64,000 nucleotides of DNA from JAEVLT01 sp050496765 (lineage in GTDB: Bacteria; Bacillota; Bacilli; Bacillales; Cytobacillaceae): contig NZ_JBNWEO010000019.1 in the NCBI RefSeq assembly GCF_050496765.1, positions 62,001-126,000 of the forward strand. The letters run 5' to 3'. The translations under genes were made by a program, and so were the position numbers. Shown here piece after piece: positions 25,849 through 34,493 of the stretch. Positions within the stretch are counted from its first letter, which is position 1, and each line of letters begins with the position of its first letter. Below the pieces are notes generated by a model. That model searched no databases. It was not told the origin of the DNA and worked only from the letters and a program-made list of their open reading frames with translations.

Positions 25849-26988
25849 TCACTTTGTAATCATCCTGGAGATGACAAGCCGCTGGATTTCCTGTGTTCCT
25901 TCATAAATTTGCGTAATTTTTGCATCGCGCATGAACCGCTCAACCAGATACTCTTTTGTGTAGCCATAGCCGCCAAAAATTTGCACGGCCTCGGTTGTCA
26001 CCTTCATTGCCGTATCACCGGCAAACAGCTTAGACATTGCCGATTCTTTTCCATATGGCAGGCCATTGGACTCGAGCCACGCTGCTTGATAGGTTAACAG
26101 TCTGGCAGCTTCAATGCTTGTTGCCATGTCCGCAAGCTTAAAGCTGATTCCTTGCTGTGTCGCGATCGGTTTGCCAAATTGGCGGCGTTCACGGGCATAA
26201 TCGATTGCCGCATCAAGCGCTCCTTGGGCAATTCCCACTGCCTGGGCAGCAATCCCATTGCGACCGCCGTCGAGCGTCATCATCGCAATTTTAAAGCCTT
26301 CTCCTTCTGCTCCGAGACGATTTTCTACCGGCACTTTGCAGTCTTCAAAAACAATCTCCGTTGTCGGTGATGACCGAATGCCCATCTTCTTTTCTTTTTT
26401 GCCAATCGAAAAACCCGGGAAGTCCTTTTCAACAATGAAGGCAGTTATTCCCTTTTGCCTGCTCTCGGGATCTGTCAGAGCAAATACGACGTATACATCT
26501 GCTTCACCGCCGTTAGTAATAAAGATTTTTGAGCCATTTAGTACATAATGACTGCCAGCCAATTTGGCAGTCGTCCGCATTCCGCCGGCATCCGAACCAC
26601 TGCCCGGCTCGGTTAAACCATACGCACCCAGCATTTTTCCTTCGGCAAGCGGCCGCAAGTATTTTTGCTTTTGCGCTTCCGAACCAAATTTATAAATCGG
26701 CCAGCCGGCAAGCGAGGTATGGGCGGATAAGGTTACTCCCGTTGAGGCGCATACCCTTGATAGTTCTTCAATGGCAATGCAGTATGCTAAGTAATCGCTT
26801 CCAATACCTCCGTATTCTTCCGGCCATGGAATCCCCGTTAAGCCAAGCTCGGCCATTTGGGTAAAAAGCCCGCGGTCAAAGCGTTCCTGTTCATCGCGCT
26901 CCGCTGCGGTCGGCGCCACTTCATTGCGGGCAAAATCGCGGACCATTTTGCGGATCATTTCATGCTCTTCGGATAATTGAAAATTCAT
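25849..26988 (-). CDS. Acyl-CoA dehydrogenase (short-chain type, copy 1)
   Basis: FAD enzyme oxidising acyl-CoA to enoyl-CoA and passing electrons to ETF. The 379 residues contain the signature AYGLTEPGSGSDAGGM, the flavin-contact region FITNGGEADVYVVFA, and the catalytic glutamate in ITQIYEGTQEIQRL. It starts MNFQLSEEHEMIRKMV after GGGGGA. The gap to the upstream dehydrogenase is 15 bp, indicating co-translation. Position corresponds to acdA in the B. subtilis fadF-acdA-rpoE region. Chain length or branching preference cannot be read from sequence. Confidence 0.92.
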   Translation of the reverse strand: MNFQLSEEHEMIRKMVRDFARNEVAPTAAERDEQERFDRGLFTQMAELGLTGIPWPEEYGGIGSDYLAYCIAIEELSRVCASTGVTLSAHTSLAGWPIYKFGSEAQKQKYLRPLAEGKMLGAYGLTEPGSGSDAGGMRTTAKLAGSHYVLNGSKIFITNGGEADVYVVFALTDPESRQKGITAFIVEKDFPGFSIGKKEKKMGIRSSPTTEIVFEDCKVPVENRLGAEGEGFKIAMMTLDGGRNGIAAQAVGIAQGALDAAIDYARERRQFGKPIATQQGISFKLADMATSIEAARLLTYQAAWLESNGLPYGKESAMSKLFAGDTAMKVTTEAVQIFGGYGYTKEYLVERFMRDAKITQIYEGTQEIQRLVISRMITK

Positions 26989-27003
26989 TTGTTCGTTCCC
27001 CCT

Positions 27004-28140
27004 TTAATTGAGTAGACTTTTTCCGATTACCATTCTCTGAATTTCGCTTGTTCCTTCATAGATTTCCGTAATTTTTGCATCGCGGAAGTACCGTTCAACC
27101 GGGTAATCTTCCGTATAGCCATAGCCGCCGAAAATTTGCACGACCTCGGTCGCAACTTCCACAGCTGTTCTTGAGGCAAACAATTTTGCCATTGAGGCTT
27201 GTTGTCTGCACTCCTTGCCTTGTGAGCGCAGTTGGGCAGCTTGATAGACTACTAGTCTTGCCGCTTCCACATGTGTAGCCATATCGGCTAGCTTAAAGGC
27301 AACACCTTGCTGGTTGGCAATTGGTCTGCCAAATTGGTGCCTTTCTTTCGCGTAAAGCGTTGCCGCTTCCAATGCAGCTTCGGCGATGCCAAGCGCTTGT
27401 GCAGCAATGCCGATTCTGCCAGCCTCAAGATTGGCCATCGCAATGTTAAATCCATCTCCTTCCTGCCCGAGGAGATTGGCTGCAGGAACTCTCATTTCCT
27501 CAAACGTAAGCTGTACCGTCCGCGACCCATGAAGTCCCATTTTTTTCTCATCCTTGCCAATGATCAGACCTGGCGTATTTTTTTCGACAATAAAAGCCGT
27601 AATGCCTTTTTTGCCCAATGAAGGATTGAGCGTGGCAAAAACAATATACACATCCGCTTCCCCGCCATTGGTGATAAACATTTTCGAACCATTTATGACG
27701 TATTCATCCCTGTCTTTTACAGCTCTGGACTTTAAACTGGAAGCATCTGAACCAGCATTCGCTTCAGTTAGACAAAATGCACCCAAATACGCGCCTGCTG
27801 CGAGCTTCGAAACATATTTACGCTTCTGTTCCTCCGTGCCGAAGTAAACGATCGGATTTGTACAAACAGATGTGTGAACGGATAGAATTACGCCGACCGT
27901 TGCACTGACTTTTGATAGTTCATTGATTGCGAGAATATACGAGACAAAGTCCATTCCCGCCCCGCCATATTTTTCAGGAATCGGTATTCCCATCAAGCCA
28001 AGCTCAGCCATTTTCCGGATGATTTCCCGGGGAAATTCGCCCTTTTCCATTTTCTCAACAAATGGAGCGACTTCGTTTGCCGCAAAATCGCGTACCATTT
28101 TTCGCATCATTTCTTGTTCTTCCGTAAAACGCAGTTCCAT
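27004..28140 (-). CDS. Acyl-CoA dehydrogenase (short-chain type, copy 2)
   Basis: Paralog of the adjacent enzyme, 378 residues, with GAFCLTEANAGSDASSLKSR and the catalytic glutamate in ITEIYEGTSEIQRM. The ATG at 28140 is chosen over the ATG two codons earlier because it has GGGGGG at a normal distance. The pair probably covers different acyl chains, for example butyryl versus branched acyl, which fits the downstream icmF. Their clear divergence from each other argues against a very recent duplication. Confidence 0.92.
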   Translation of the reverse strand: MELRFTEEQEMMRKMVRDFAANEVAPFVEKMEKGEFPREIIRKMAELGLMGIPIPEKYGGAGMDFVSYILAINELSKVSATVGVILSVHTSVCTNPIVYFGTEEQKRKYVSKLAAGAYLGAFCLTEANAGSDASSLKSRAVKDRDEYVINGSKMFITNGGEADVYIVFATLNPSLGKKGITAFIVEKNTPGLIIGKDEKKMGLHGSRTVQLTFEEMRVPAANLLGQEGDGFNIAMANLEAGRIGIAAQALGIAEAALEAATLYAKERHQFGRPIANQQGVAFKLADMATHVEAARLVVYQAAQLRSQGKECRQQASMAKLFASRTAVEVATEVVQIFGGYGYTEDYPVERYFRDAKITEIYEGTSEIQRMVIGKSLLN

Positions 28141-28204
28141 CCCCATCCCCCCATACCGTTAAAACGTCGGATTCTATTGGTTGCCATGACAGAAGGCGGC
28201 GAAT

Positions 28205-29056
28205 CTATTCATAGCTGTAAAAGCCGCGGCCCGTTTTCCGGCCAAGCCAGCCAGCTTTCACATATTTCCTGAGAAGCGGGCACGGGCGGTATTTATCATC
28301 GCCAAAGCCTTTGTGAAGCGTTTCCATAATATACAAACACGTATCAAGGCCGATAAAATCAGCCAAGGTCAACGGCCCCATTGGATGGTTCATGCCAAGC
28401 TTCATCACGTCATCGATCGCTTCTTTACTGGCTACCCCTTCATACAGTGTATAAATGGCTTCATTGATCATTGGCATCAGCACCCGGTTGGAAACAAAGC
28501 CGGGAAAATCGTTGACTTCCACCGGCACTTTTTCCAAGGTTTCCGTCATTTCTTTGATTGCACTGTAGACTTCGTCTGCTGTTGCCAGTCCGCGGATGAT
28601 TTCAACAAGCTTCATTACCGGTACCGGGTTCATAAAGTGCATACCGATTACTTTTTCCGGCCGCTTTGTTGCAGCGGCGATTTCGGTAATCGGCAGCGAT
28701 GACGTGTTGCTTGCCAAAATGGCATGTTGCGGAGCCATTTCATCAAGCTGGGAAAAAATATTCGTTTTAATTTCCATGTTTTCAACAGCTGCTTCAATGA
28801 CGAGATCTACTTTGGCTGCATCGTTTAAGGTTACAGACGGAGTAATCCGCTCCATCACCGTTTGTTTCTGTTCCGGTGTTAACCGCCCCTTTTCCACCTG
28901 CCGTGATAAGTTTTTGTTCATCCCGTTTCGTCCGCGCTCCACAAATTCCGGCTTCAAGTCATATAAAAACACTTGATAACCTGCCGCGGCACAAACTTGG
29001 GCAATGCCCGAGCCCATTTGTCCGGCACCGACAACCATTACTTTTTCGATCTTCAC
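28205..29056 (-). CDS. mmgB: 3-hydroxybutyryl-CoA dehydrogenase
   Basis: NAD(P)-dependent oxidation of 3-hydroxyacyl-CoA, the third step of beta-oxidation. The 283 residues have the dinucleotide fold VMVVGAGQMGSGIAQVCAAAG at the N-terminus, HFMNPVPVMKLVEIIRG with the catalytic histidine, and the C-terminal dimer domain ending YVKAGWLGRKTGRGFYSYE. The GTG at 29056 follows AGGAG by eight bases; the GTG three codons earlier sits on the ribosome site itself. The name follows the B. subtilis family member MmgB. Confidence 0.92.
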   Translation of the reverse strand: MKIEKVMVVGAGQMGSGIAQVCAAAGYQVFLYDLKPEFVERGRNGMNKNLSRQVEKGRLTPEQKQTVMERITPSVTLNDAAKVDLVIEAAVENMEIKTNIFSQLDEMAPQHAILASNTSSLPITEIAAATKRPEKVIGMHFMNPVPVMKLVEIIRGLATADEVYSAIKEMTETLEKVPVEVNDFPGFVSNRVLMPMINEAIYTLYEGVASKEAIDDVMKLGMNHPMGPLTLADFIGLDTCLYIMETLHKGFGDDKYRPCPLLRKYVKAGWLGRKTGRGFYSYE

Positions 29057-29140
29057 ATTCTCCACTCCTATTTAGTCGCAAATTGTTGTTTTTAGGGTAC
29101 GTTCATGGTGCGATTCGGCATTTTTGGGGAGCGTTCACAA

Positions 29141-29263
29141 CATGACAGTCCTTCTCATGCGCGCTCCAGCCCTTTTTCCGTGCTTTCGCTTCATGACAAT
29201 CCTTCTCATGGCGTGATCCGGCCCTTTTTCCGCGCTTTCGCGTCATGACAGCCTCGCTCATTC
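29141..29263. repeat. 51/52-bp tandem repeat inside the fad block
   Basis: Two full units, 29141-29191 and 29192-29243, and a partial third to 29263, each begin CATGACARTCCTTCTCATG and contain CCCTTTTTCCGYGCTTTCGC. It lies between the end of the thiolase gene and the start of the hydroxyacyl-CoA dehydrogenase gene, stretching an otherwise tight operon by about 200 bp. Confidence 0.8.
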
Positions 29264-29273
29264 CTACCGATTT

Positions 29274-30461
29274 TTACCGCTTTGGCACTTCGATCATGAC
29301 GGCATCGCCTTGGCCGCCGCCACTGCAAATTGCGGCAATCCCAGTCCCGCCGCCGCGGCGTTTCAATTCATGCATCAAGGTAATGATGATCCGTGCTCCG
29401 CTTGCACCAATCGGATGGCCGAGCGCAACAGCACCGCCATTCACATTCACTTTCCCCGAATCCAGTCCGGCAATTTTCATGCTCGCCAGCGCAACCGCGG
29501 CAAACGCTTCATTGATTTCAATTAAATCAATTTCAGCATGGCTTTTGCCGGTTTTTTTCAAAAGCTCATTGATCACAAGTCCTGGCGTCTTCGGAAAATC
29601 CTTTGCTTCTACCGCTACGGCGGCATGAGCAAGAATAGTGGCTTCCGGGATTCTTCCTTCTTTTTCCGCACGCGCTTCGCTCATCAGCACTAATGCGGCC
29701 GCACCATCATTCACACCAGGAGCGTTTCCAGCTGTAATCGTACCGACCGGATTGAAAACAGGCGCCAATTTGGACAGCCGCTCAAGCGATGTATCCCTTC
29801 TTGGGCCTTCATCGTGCTCGACAATGATGGATGCTCCCTTCTTTCCCTTCACTGTAACGGGAACAATTTCTTCCGCAAACTTCCCTGATTCGATTGCCGC
29901 AATTGACCGCTCATGGCTGCGCAATGCCCACTCATCTTGCTCTTGCCTTGAGATCTCCATTTCTTTGGCGGTTAAACTTCCATAGCTTCCCATATGAACG
30001 CCAGTAAAACTGCATGTAAGCCCGTCGGAAATCATCATATCTTTGACAGATGAATCGCCCATTCGAAAGCCCCATCTTGCTTTTGGCAGCAAATAGGGGG
30101 CATTGCTCATCGACTCCATTCCCCCGGCAACAATCACTTCTTCATCCCCGCAGCGGATAATTTGGTCCGCAAGCGTCACACTGCGCATTCCAGAGGCACA
30201 TACTTTATTGATCGTTTCGGTTTTCACTTCCCACGGCAGCCCAGCATGCCTTGCCGCTTGCCGCGATGGAATTTGTCCCTGTCCTCCTTGTAAAACGGTT
30301 CCAAGAATAACCTCCTGAACCTCATTACCGCTGACTTCCGCCCGATTCAGCGCTTCTTTAACAGCAATACCCCCCAATTCAGCAGCGGACATGCTGCTAA
30401 GCGCACCCCCCAATTTTCCAAAAGGCGTCCTAACCCCACTTAAAATAACCGTTCTGTTCAT
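29274..30461 (-). CDS. mmgA: Acetyl-CoA C-acetyltransferase (thiolase)
   Basis: Thiolytic cleavage of 3-ketoacyl-CoA, or the reverse condensation. The 395 residues include the nucleophilic cysteine in INKVCASGMRSVTLA, the loop GHPIGASGARI and the second active cysteine in AAICSGGGQGDAVMIE. The ATG at 30461 (MNRTVILSGVRTPFG) has GGGGAG upstream, so the 21-residue extension is rejected. A cre-like site and a FadR-like palindrome lie directly upstream, so this gene may have its own regulated promoter within the fad block. The name follows the B. subtilis family member MmgA. Confidence 0.93.
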   Translation of the reverse strand: MNRTVILSGVRTPFGKLGGALSSMSAAELGGIAVKEALNRAEVSGNEVQEVILGTVLQGGQGQIPSRQAARHAGLPWEVKTETINKVCASGMRSVTLADQIIRCGDEEVIVAGGMESMSNAPYLLPKARWGFRMGDSSVKDMMISDGLTCSFTGVHMGSYGSLTAKEMEISRQEQDEWALRSHERSIAAIESGKFAEEIVPVTVKGKKGASIIVEHDEGPRRDTSLERLSKLAPVFNPVGTITAGNAPGVNDGAAALVLMSEARAEKEGRIPEATILAHAAVAVEAKDFPKTPGLVINELLKKTGKSHAEIDLIEINEAFAAVALASMKIAGLDSGKVNVNGGAVALGHPIGASGARIIITLMHELKRRGGGTGIAAICSGGGQGDAVMIEVPKR

Positions 30462-30505
30462 CCTTTTTTCTCCCCTTTGTTTCGAGCGATCCGCCACTCC
30501 CCTTT

Positions 30506-30523
30506 TGACTGAACGCTCGCTCA
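30506..30523. promoter_or_regulatory. FadR-like operator upstream of thiolase gene
   Basis: TGACTGAACGCTCGCTCA has the half-site pattern TGAnTGA with TCnnTCA, close to the B. subtilis FadR consensus TGAATGAnTAnTCATTCA. It lies 45 bases before the thiolase start. Confidence 0.6.
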
Positions 30524-30529
30524 AAATTT

Positions 30530-30543
30530 TGAAAGCGTTTTAA
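30530..30543. promoter_or_regulatory. Catabolite-response element (cre)-like site
   Basis: TGAAAGCGTTTTAA matches the cre consensus TGWNANCGNTNWCA at all but one fixed position. It is next to the FadR-like box; CcpA control of mmgABC is known in B. subtilis. Confidence 0.55.
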
Positions 30544-30636
30544 ATACCAACCTCATTTTATCGCAAAAAGAGAAGAAGTTGAAATATTTTACACAAAATT
30601 CGTAAAATTTTATGAATTCAGCGTTTCAACTTCTCT

Positions 30637-30736
30637 TTTTTTAGCTAATACACCAGAATTTATATCCATAAATTCTGAACGCATAAGGGCAACTATACCT
30701 CTGTCTTCGCCAAAGGCACGCCAATCGGCAAGTTTT
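30637..30736 (-). repeat. Dispersed ~100-bp intergenic repeat, copy at 30.6 kb
   Basis: Read on the minus strand it runs AAAACTTGCCGATTGGCGTG, CCTTTGGCGAAGACAGAGG, TATAGTTGCCCTTATGCG, then the hairpin CAGAATTTATGGATATAAATTCTG and TTAGCTAAA. It matches 47114-47210 over its whole length. It lies between fadF and the thiolase gene. Confidence 0.85.
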
Positions 30737-30745
30737 CTTTAAACA

Positions 30746-32836
30746 TCACCCGCAGACTGCTCTTTCCAATAGCTCCGCAACGTCATATGTGCGGACTTGC
30801 TCTTCCACTTCTTTTGCCTTCGTCCCGTCCGACAGCATTGTCAAACAATACGGGCAGGCAGAGCTGATCACCGTCGGGTTCACTGCCAGTGCTTGCTCTG
30901 TTCGGGCAATATTGATCCGATGGCCGGTTTCTTCTTCCATCCACATCAACCCGCCGCCAGCCCCGCAGCACATCGCCGTCTCACGGTTACGTTCCATTTC
31001 CACCAACTTTACACCCGGGATCGCCTTCAAAATATCCCGCGGCTGGTCATATACACCGTTATAGCGACCCAGATAGCACGAATCATGGAACGTGATCGTC
31101 TCCTTGACCTCATATTTCGGCACAAGCCGTCCTTCTTTCAGAAGCTTTGCCAACAGTTCGGTATGATGATATACCTCCGTATTCAAACCGAAATCGGGAT
31201 ATTCATTTTTAAAAGTGTTATAAGCATGCGGGTCAATTGTAACGATCTTTTTCACTTCATTTTTTTCTAATTCTTCAATATTTTTCGTTGCCAGCTCTTG
31301 GAATAAAAATTCATTGCCAAGCCGGCGTGCAGTATCTCCCGAGTTTTTCTCCTTATTGCCAAGAATGGCAAATTTCACGCCTGCCTCATTTAGCAATTTT
31401 GCAAAGGAGAGGGCAATTTTCTGGCTGCGATTATCATAGGAACCCATTGACCCGACCCAGAAAAGGTATTCAAATTCTTCACCCGCCTTGTTCATCTCTT
31501 TGACTGTCGGCACAGCGACATCTTCGCGGACTTCCCTCCAGTCTTCACGTGCTTTGCGGTTTAAGCCCCACGGATTTCCCTGGCGCTCAATATTTTGGAT
31601 GGCGCGCTGGGCATCGGCATTCATTTTTCCTTCAGTTAAAACAAGGTAGCGTCTGAGGTCGATAATTTTTTCAACATGCTCATTCATGACGGGGCATTGG
31701 TCTTCACAATTTCGGCAGGTCGTACACGCCCAAATTTCCTCTTCGGTGATCACATCGCCGATCAGGCTTGGATGATAGGCCAATGTCGCGGCGGCTTCTT
31801 TTGCTCCACTGCTGCCCGCTGCAAGAGCCAGCTGGTTGCCCTTTGTATGGGCAAAGGCAAAGGCTGGCACCCATGGCTGCTTCGAGGTTACCACTGCGCC
31901 ATAATTGGTCAGATGATCGCGCAGCTTTAGCATCAAATCCATCGGCGACAGCATTTTTCCTGTCCCTGTTGCCGGGCACATATTGGTACAGCGCCCGCAT
32001 TCCACGCAGGCGTACAAATCGACCAGCTGCAGCTGCGTAAAGTCTTCGATTTTTCCCACGCCAAACGATTCTTGTGTTTCGTCTTCGAAATTAATTTTTG
32101 TTAATTTGCCCGGTTTCTCCAGCCGGTTAAGGTAGACGTTTGCCGGTCCTGCGATCAGATGGGCGTGCTTTGACTGCGGCACATAGACAAGGAAGGCAAG
32201 CAGAAACAATAAATGCATCCACCAGGCGATGTAGAAGACGACGATGGCAGCGGTTGTGCCAATCGGCGAAAAAACAGTCGCGATCAGCGAAGCAACCGGT
32301 TCGCTCCAGCTGGGCTCCTCACCATGCCAGATGATCCCCATTCCATTTCCAAGAAGAACGGAAACCATCAATCCGCCAATAAAAATTAGCACAAGTCCGG
32401 ATTTAAAGCTCCGATTTAAACGAACGAGTTTTTCAATATAGCGGCGGTAAAACGCCCAAACAACAGCAATTAAAATCAGTAATGTGACGATTTCCTGAAA
32501 AAAGGTAAAACCGGGGTACAGTGGTCCAAGCGGCAGATGTGACCCGGGGTTGAGCCCTTTCCAAATAAAATCGATCGTGCCAAACTGGACAAGCAAAAAT
32601 CCATAGAAAAACACAACGTGAATAGCGCCGCTTTTTTTGTCCTTTAGTAGCTTTTTCTGCCCGAAAACATTTACCCAAATCTTTTCCAAGCGTGCCTTTA
32701 CATCGTTGTCAAACTCTGCTTTCTTACCCAATTTGATGTACTGAATCCTCGTTTTGACCACGTAAATGAACAGACTGATCGCGTAAGCGGTTACAAGTAA
32801 AAACGCAATCAAGTTAATTGCCAAGAGCCCATTCAT
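30746..32836 (-). CDS. fadF: FadF-type iron-sulfur membrane oxidoreductase
   Basis: Probable electron-transfer protein taking electrons from acyl-CoA dehydrogenase/ETF to the quinone pool. The 696 residues show five or six N-terminal membrane helices (residues 1-235), two 4Fe-4S clusters (CVECGRCTNMCPATG and CTTCRNCEDQCPVM) and two C-terminal CCG domains, one ending CCGAGGGLMWMEE. The start is the ATG at 32836 with AAGGAG eight bases upstream. It heads the fatty-acid block, like B. subtilis ywjF. A FadR-like palindrome lies 94 bp upstream. Confidence 0.92.
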   Translation of the reverse strand: MNGLLAINLIAFLLVTAYAISLFIYVVKTRIQYIKLGKKAEFDNDVKARLEKIWVNVFGQKKLLKDKKSGAIHVVFFYGFLLVQFGTIDFIWKGLNPGSHLPLGPLYPGFTFFQEIVTLLILIAVVWAFYRRYIEKLVRLNRSFKSGLVLIFIGGLMVSVLLGNGMGIIWHGEEPSWSEPVASLIATVFSPIGTTAAIVVFYIAWWMHLLFLLAFLVYVPQSKHAHLIAGPANVYLNRLEKPGKLTKINFEDETQESFGVGKIEDFTQLQLVDLYACVECGRCTNMCPATGTGKMLSPMDLMLKLRDHLTNYGAVVTSKQPWVPAFAFAHTKGNQLALAAGSSGAKEAAATLAYHPSLIGDVITEEEIWACTTCRNCEDQCPVMNEHVEKIIDLRRYLVLTEGKMNADAQRAIQNIERQGNPWGLNRKAREDWREVREDVAVPTVKEMNKAGEEFEYLFWVGSMGSYDNRSQKIALSFAKLLNEAGVKFAILGNKEKNSGDTARRLGNEFLFQELATKNIEELEKNEVKKIVTIDPHAYNTFKNEYPDFGLNTEVYHHTELLAKLLKEGRLVPKYEVKETITFHDSCYLGRYNGVYDQPRDILKAIPGVKLVEMERNRETAMCCGAGGGLMWMEEETGHRINIARTEQALAVNPTVISSACPYCLTMLSDGTKAKEVEEQVRTYDVAELLERAVCG

Positions 32837-32929
32837 GCCATTCACTCCTTCCCCATTTTGTTCGTATCAGTTGAAAATTGTGAAACAGTAAAATATTCTG
32901 AATTTATTCGATCTACTATTATTATATTA

Positions 32930-32947
32930 TGAATGAACATTCAGTCA
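32930..32947. promoter_or_regulatory. FadR-like operator upstream of fadF
   Basis: TGAATGAACATTCAGTCA contains the perfect core TGAATG-AA-CATTCA and agrees well with the B. subtilis FadR box. It overlaps the region where the fadF promoter should be. Confidence 0.75.
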
Positions 32948-33031
32948 ATCTTTTTCTGTCCATTTAAAACAATTAATAGGAATAGCTTCATTCGGTAAAC
33001 ATAAGATAAACATGAATTGGAGTGGATTTTT

Positions 33032-34309
33032 GTGACCGTTGCACTCTTTATCATCCTATTCATCTTATTCCTTTTTATTTGGCTTTTTTTCGATTATCGG
33101 TTTGGCAGAAACGATCATCTAAGGTTTGCTAAAAAAATGGAATCGCCCATACTCAAAGGTGAATTTGAAATTTTTGCTCACGGCAAGGAGTTGTTTGCGG
33201 ATTATTTTCACAGTCTTGAACAGGCACAGGCAAGCATTGACATTGTTTTTTATATTGTGCGCAATGATGCATTCAGCCACAAGTTTTTGTCATTGTTAAA
33301 AACCAAGGCCGGTGAGGGCGTGCAAGTTCGCCTTTTGCTTGATCAATTTGGCAGCCTGAAGTTTCCGAAAAAGCTTGCAGCAGATCTAAGGGATGCCGGT
33401 GTCGCGTTCCGGTACAGCAGCCGGGTAAAGTTTCCGTTTCTTTTTTACAGCTCACAAGTGCGCAATCATCGAAAAATCACGGTGATTGATGGGAAAATCG
33501 GCTATTTGGGCGGCTTCAATATTGGGAAAGAGTACATCGGTTTTGATCCGAAGCTGACCCCGTGGCGTGATTACCATTTAAAAATAACCGGCGAAGGCGT
33601 ACGTTTTCTGCAGCAGGTATTTTTTCATGACTGGCAGGAGGATTGGCAAAAAAAGACACACAAAGAAGTGAGCGTCATACCGCCGCACGATCACAACTAT
33701 GCCGTGGAGACAGCAGCTGAATGGACTTTTCATTCCGAGGGGGCAGTCCACTTTTCCGATAAGCGCAACCACATGGTTGCCCATCGGCTGCTTGCAACCG
33801 AAGCCAACTTACTTGAGGATCCGTATATCCAGCACATTCATTCGGCTAAGGAATCGATCATTATTGGGACACCTTATTTTATTCCAAGCAAAAGTGTTTT
33901 TACCAGTTTGTTGCAGGCTCTTCGCCGCGGTGTGAAGCTAACCGTCATTGTACCGGCAACCGCCGACCATATCCTTGTCCAGGAAGCGTCTTATCGTTAC
34001 TTTCGGACACTGCTGCGCGAGGGTGCGGCCGTATACCAATTTAATAACGGTTTTTACCATGCAAAAACGATCGTGATTGATAATGCGGTTTATGCCATTG
34101 GCACTGCGAACTTTGATAAAAGAAGTTTCTTTTTAAACAAGGAAATCAATTGTTATTTTTATGATTCAAGGTTCCAAAAACGGGTTATGGCTATTATCCA
34201 ACAGGATATTCACGATTCCCAGCGGTTATCATTGGAAGACCTGAATAAGCCAAACGTGTTGCGCTCGGTAAAAGAGGGGATTGCAGGTGCCATATCGTAC
34301 TTTTTGTAA
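33032..34309 (+). CDS. Cardiolipin synthase-like phospholipase D family protein
   Basis: Membrane enzyme that likely condenses two phosphatidylglycerol molecules into cardiolipin. The 425 residues have one N-terminal hydrophobic stretch (VALFIILFILFLFIWLFF) and two HKD motifs: HRKITVIDGKIGYLGG and HAKTIVIDNAVYAIGTANFD. The GTG at 33032 follows TTGGAGTGG at good spacing, so I prefer it to the TTG at 33017. It corresponds to B. subtilis ywjE, a minor cardiolipin synthase, and is divergent from fadF. Confidence 0.9.
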   Translation: MTVALFIILFILFLFIWLFFDYRFGRNDHLRFAKKMESPILKGEFEIFAHGKELFADYFHSLEQAQASIDIVFYIVRNDAFSHKFLSLLKTKAGEGVQVRLLLDQFGSLKFPKKLAADLRDAGVAFRYSSRVKFPFLFYSSQVRNHRKITVIDGKIGYLGGFNIGKEYIGFDPKLTPWRDYHLKITGEGVRFLQQVFFHDWQEDWQKKTHKEVSVIPPHDHNYAVETAAEWTFHSEGAVHFSDKRNHMVAHRLLATEANLLEDPYIQHIHSAKESIIIGTPYFIPSKSVFTSLLQALRRGVKLTVIVPATADHILVQEASYRYFRTLLREGAAVYQFNNGFYHAKTIVIDNAVYAIGTANFDKRSFFLNKEINCYFYDSRFQKRVMAIIQQDIHDSQRLSLEDLNKPNVLRSVKEGIAGAISYFL

Positions 34310-34460
34310 TGGGATTGGGTTTGGTAAAGCTTGCTTTTCCCTGTTTTTAGGGAGCAACCTCGTTCGTTCGACAAGCCTGTACGCAACCGATTTTACTTTT
34401 AGTAAGATGAATGCGACATTCGACAGCCTCTACTATGACCCATTTATCCCTTTTTAAGGG

Positions 34461-34491
34461 AAAAGGCCCCTTGTTTAAAAAGGAGCCTTTT
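34461..34491. terminator. Shared terminator of cls and argS
   Basis: AAAAGGCCCCTT (34461-34472) pairs with AAGGAGCCTTTT (34480-34491), one mismatch, between two convergent genes with A/T tracts on both sides. Confidence 0.85.
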
Positions 34492-34493
34492 CT

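Noticed and set aside
30597..30616. AT palindrome ATTCGTAAAATTTTATGAAT as an operator
   Set aside because: One mismatch and pure AT content in an AT-rich gap; not distinct enough to claim.
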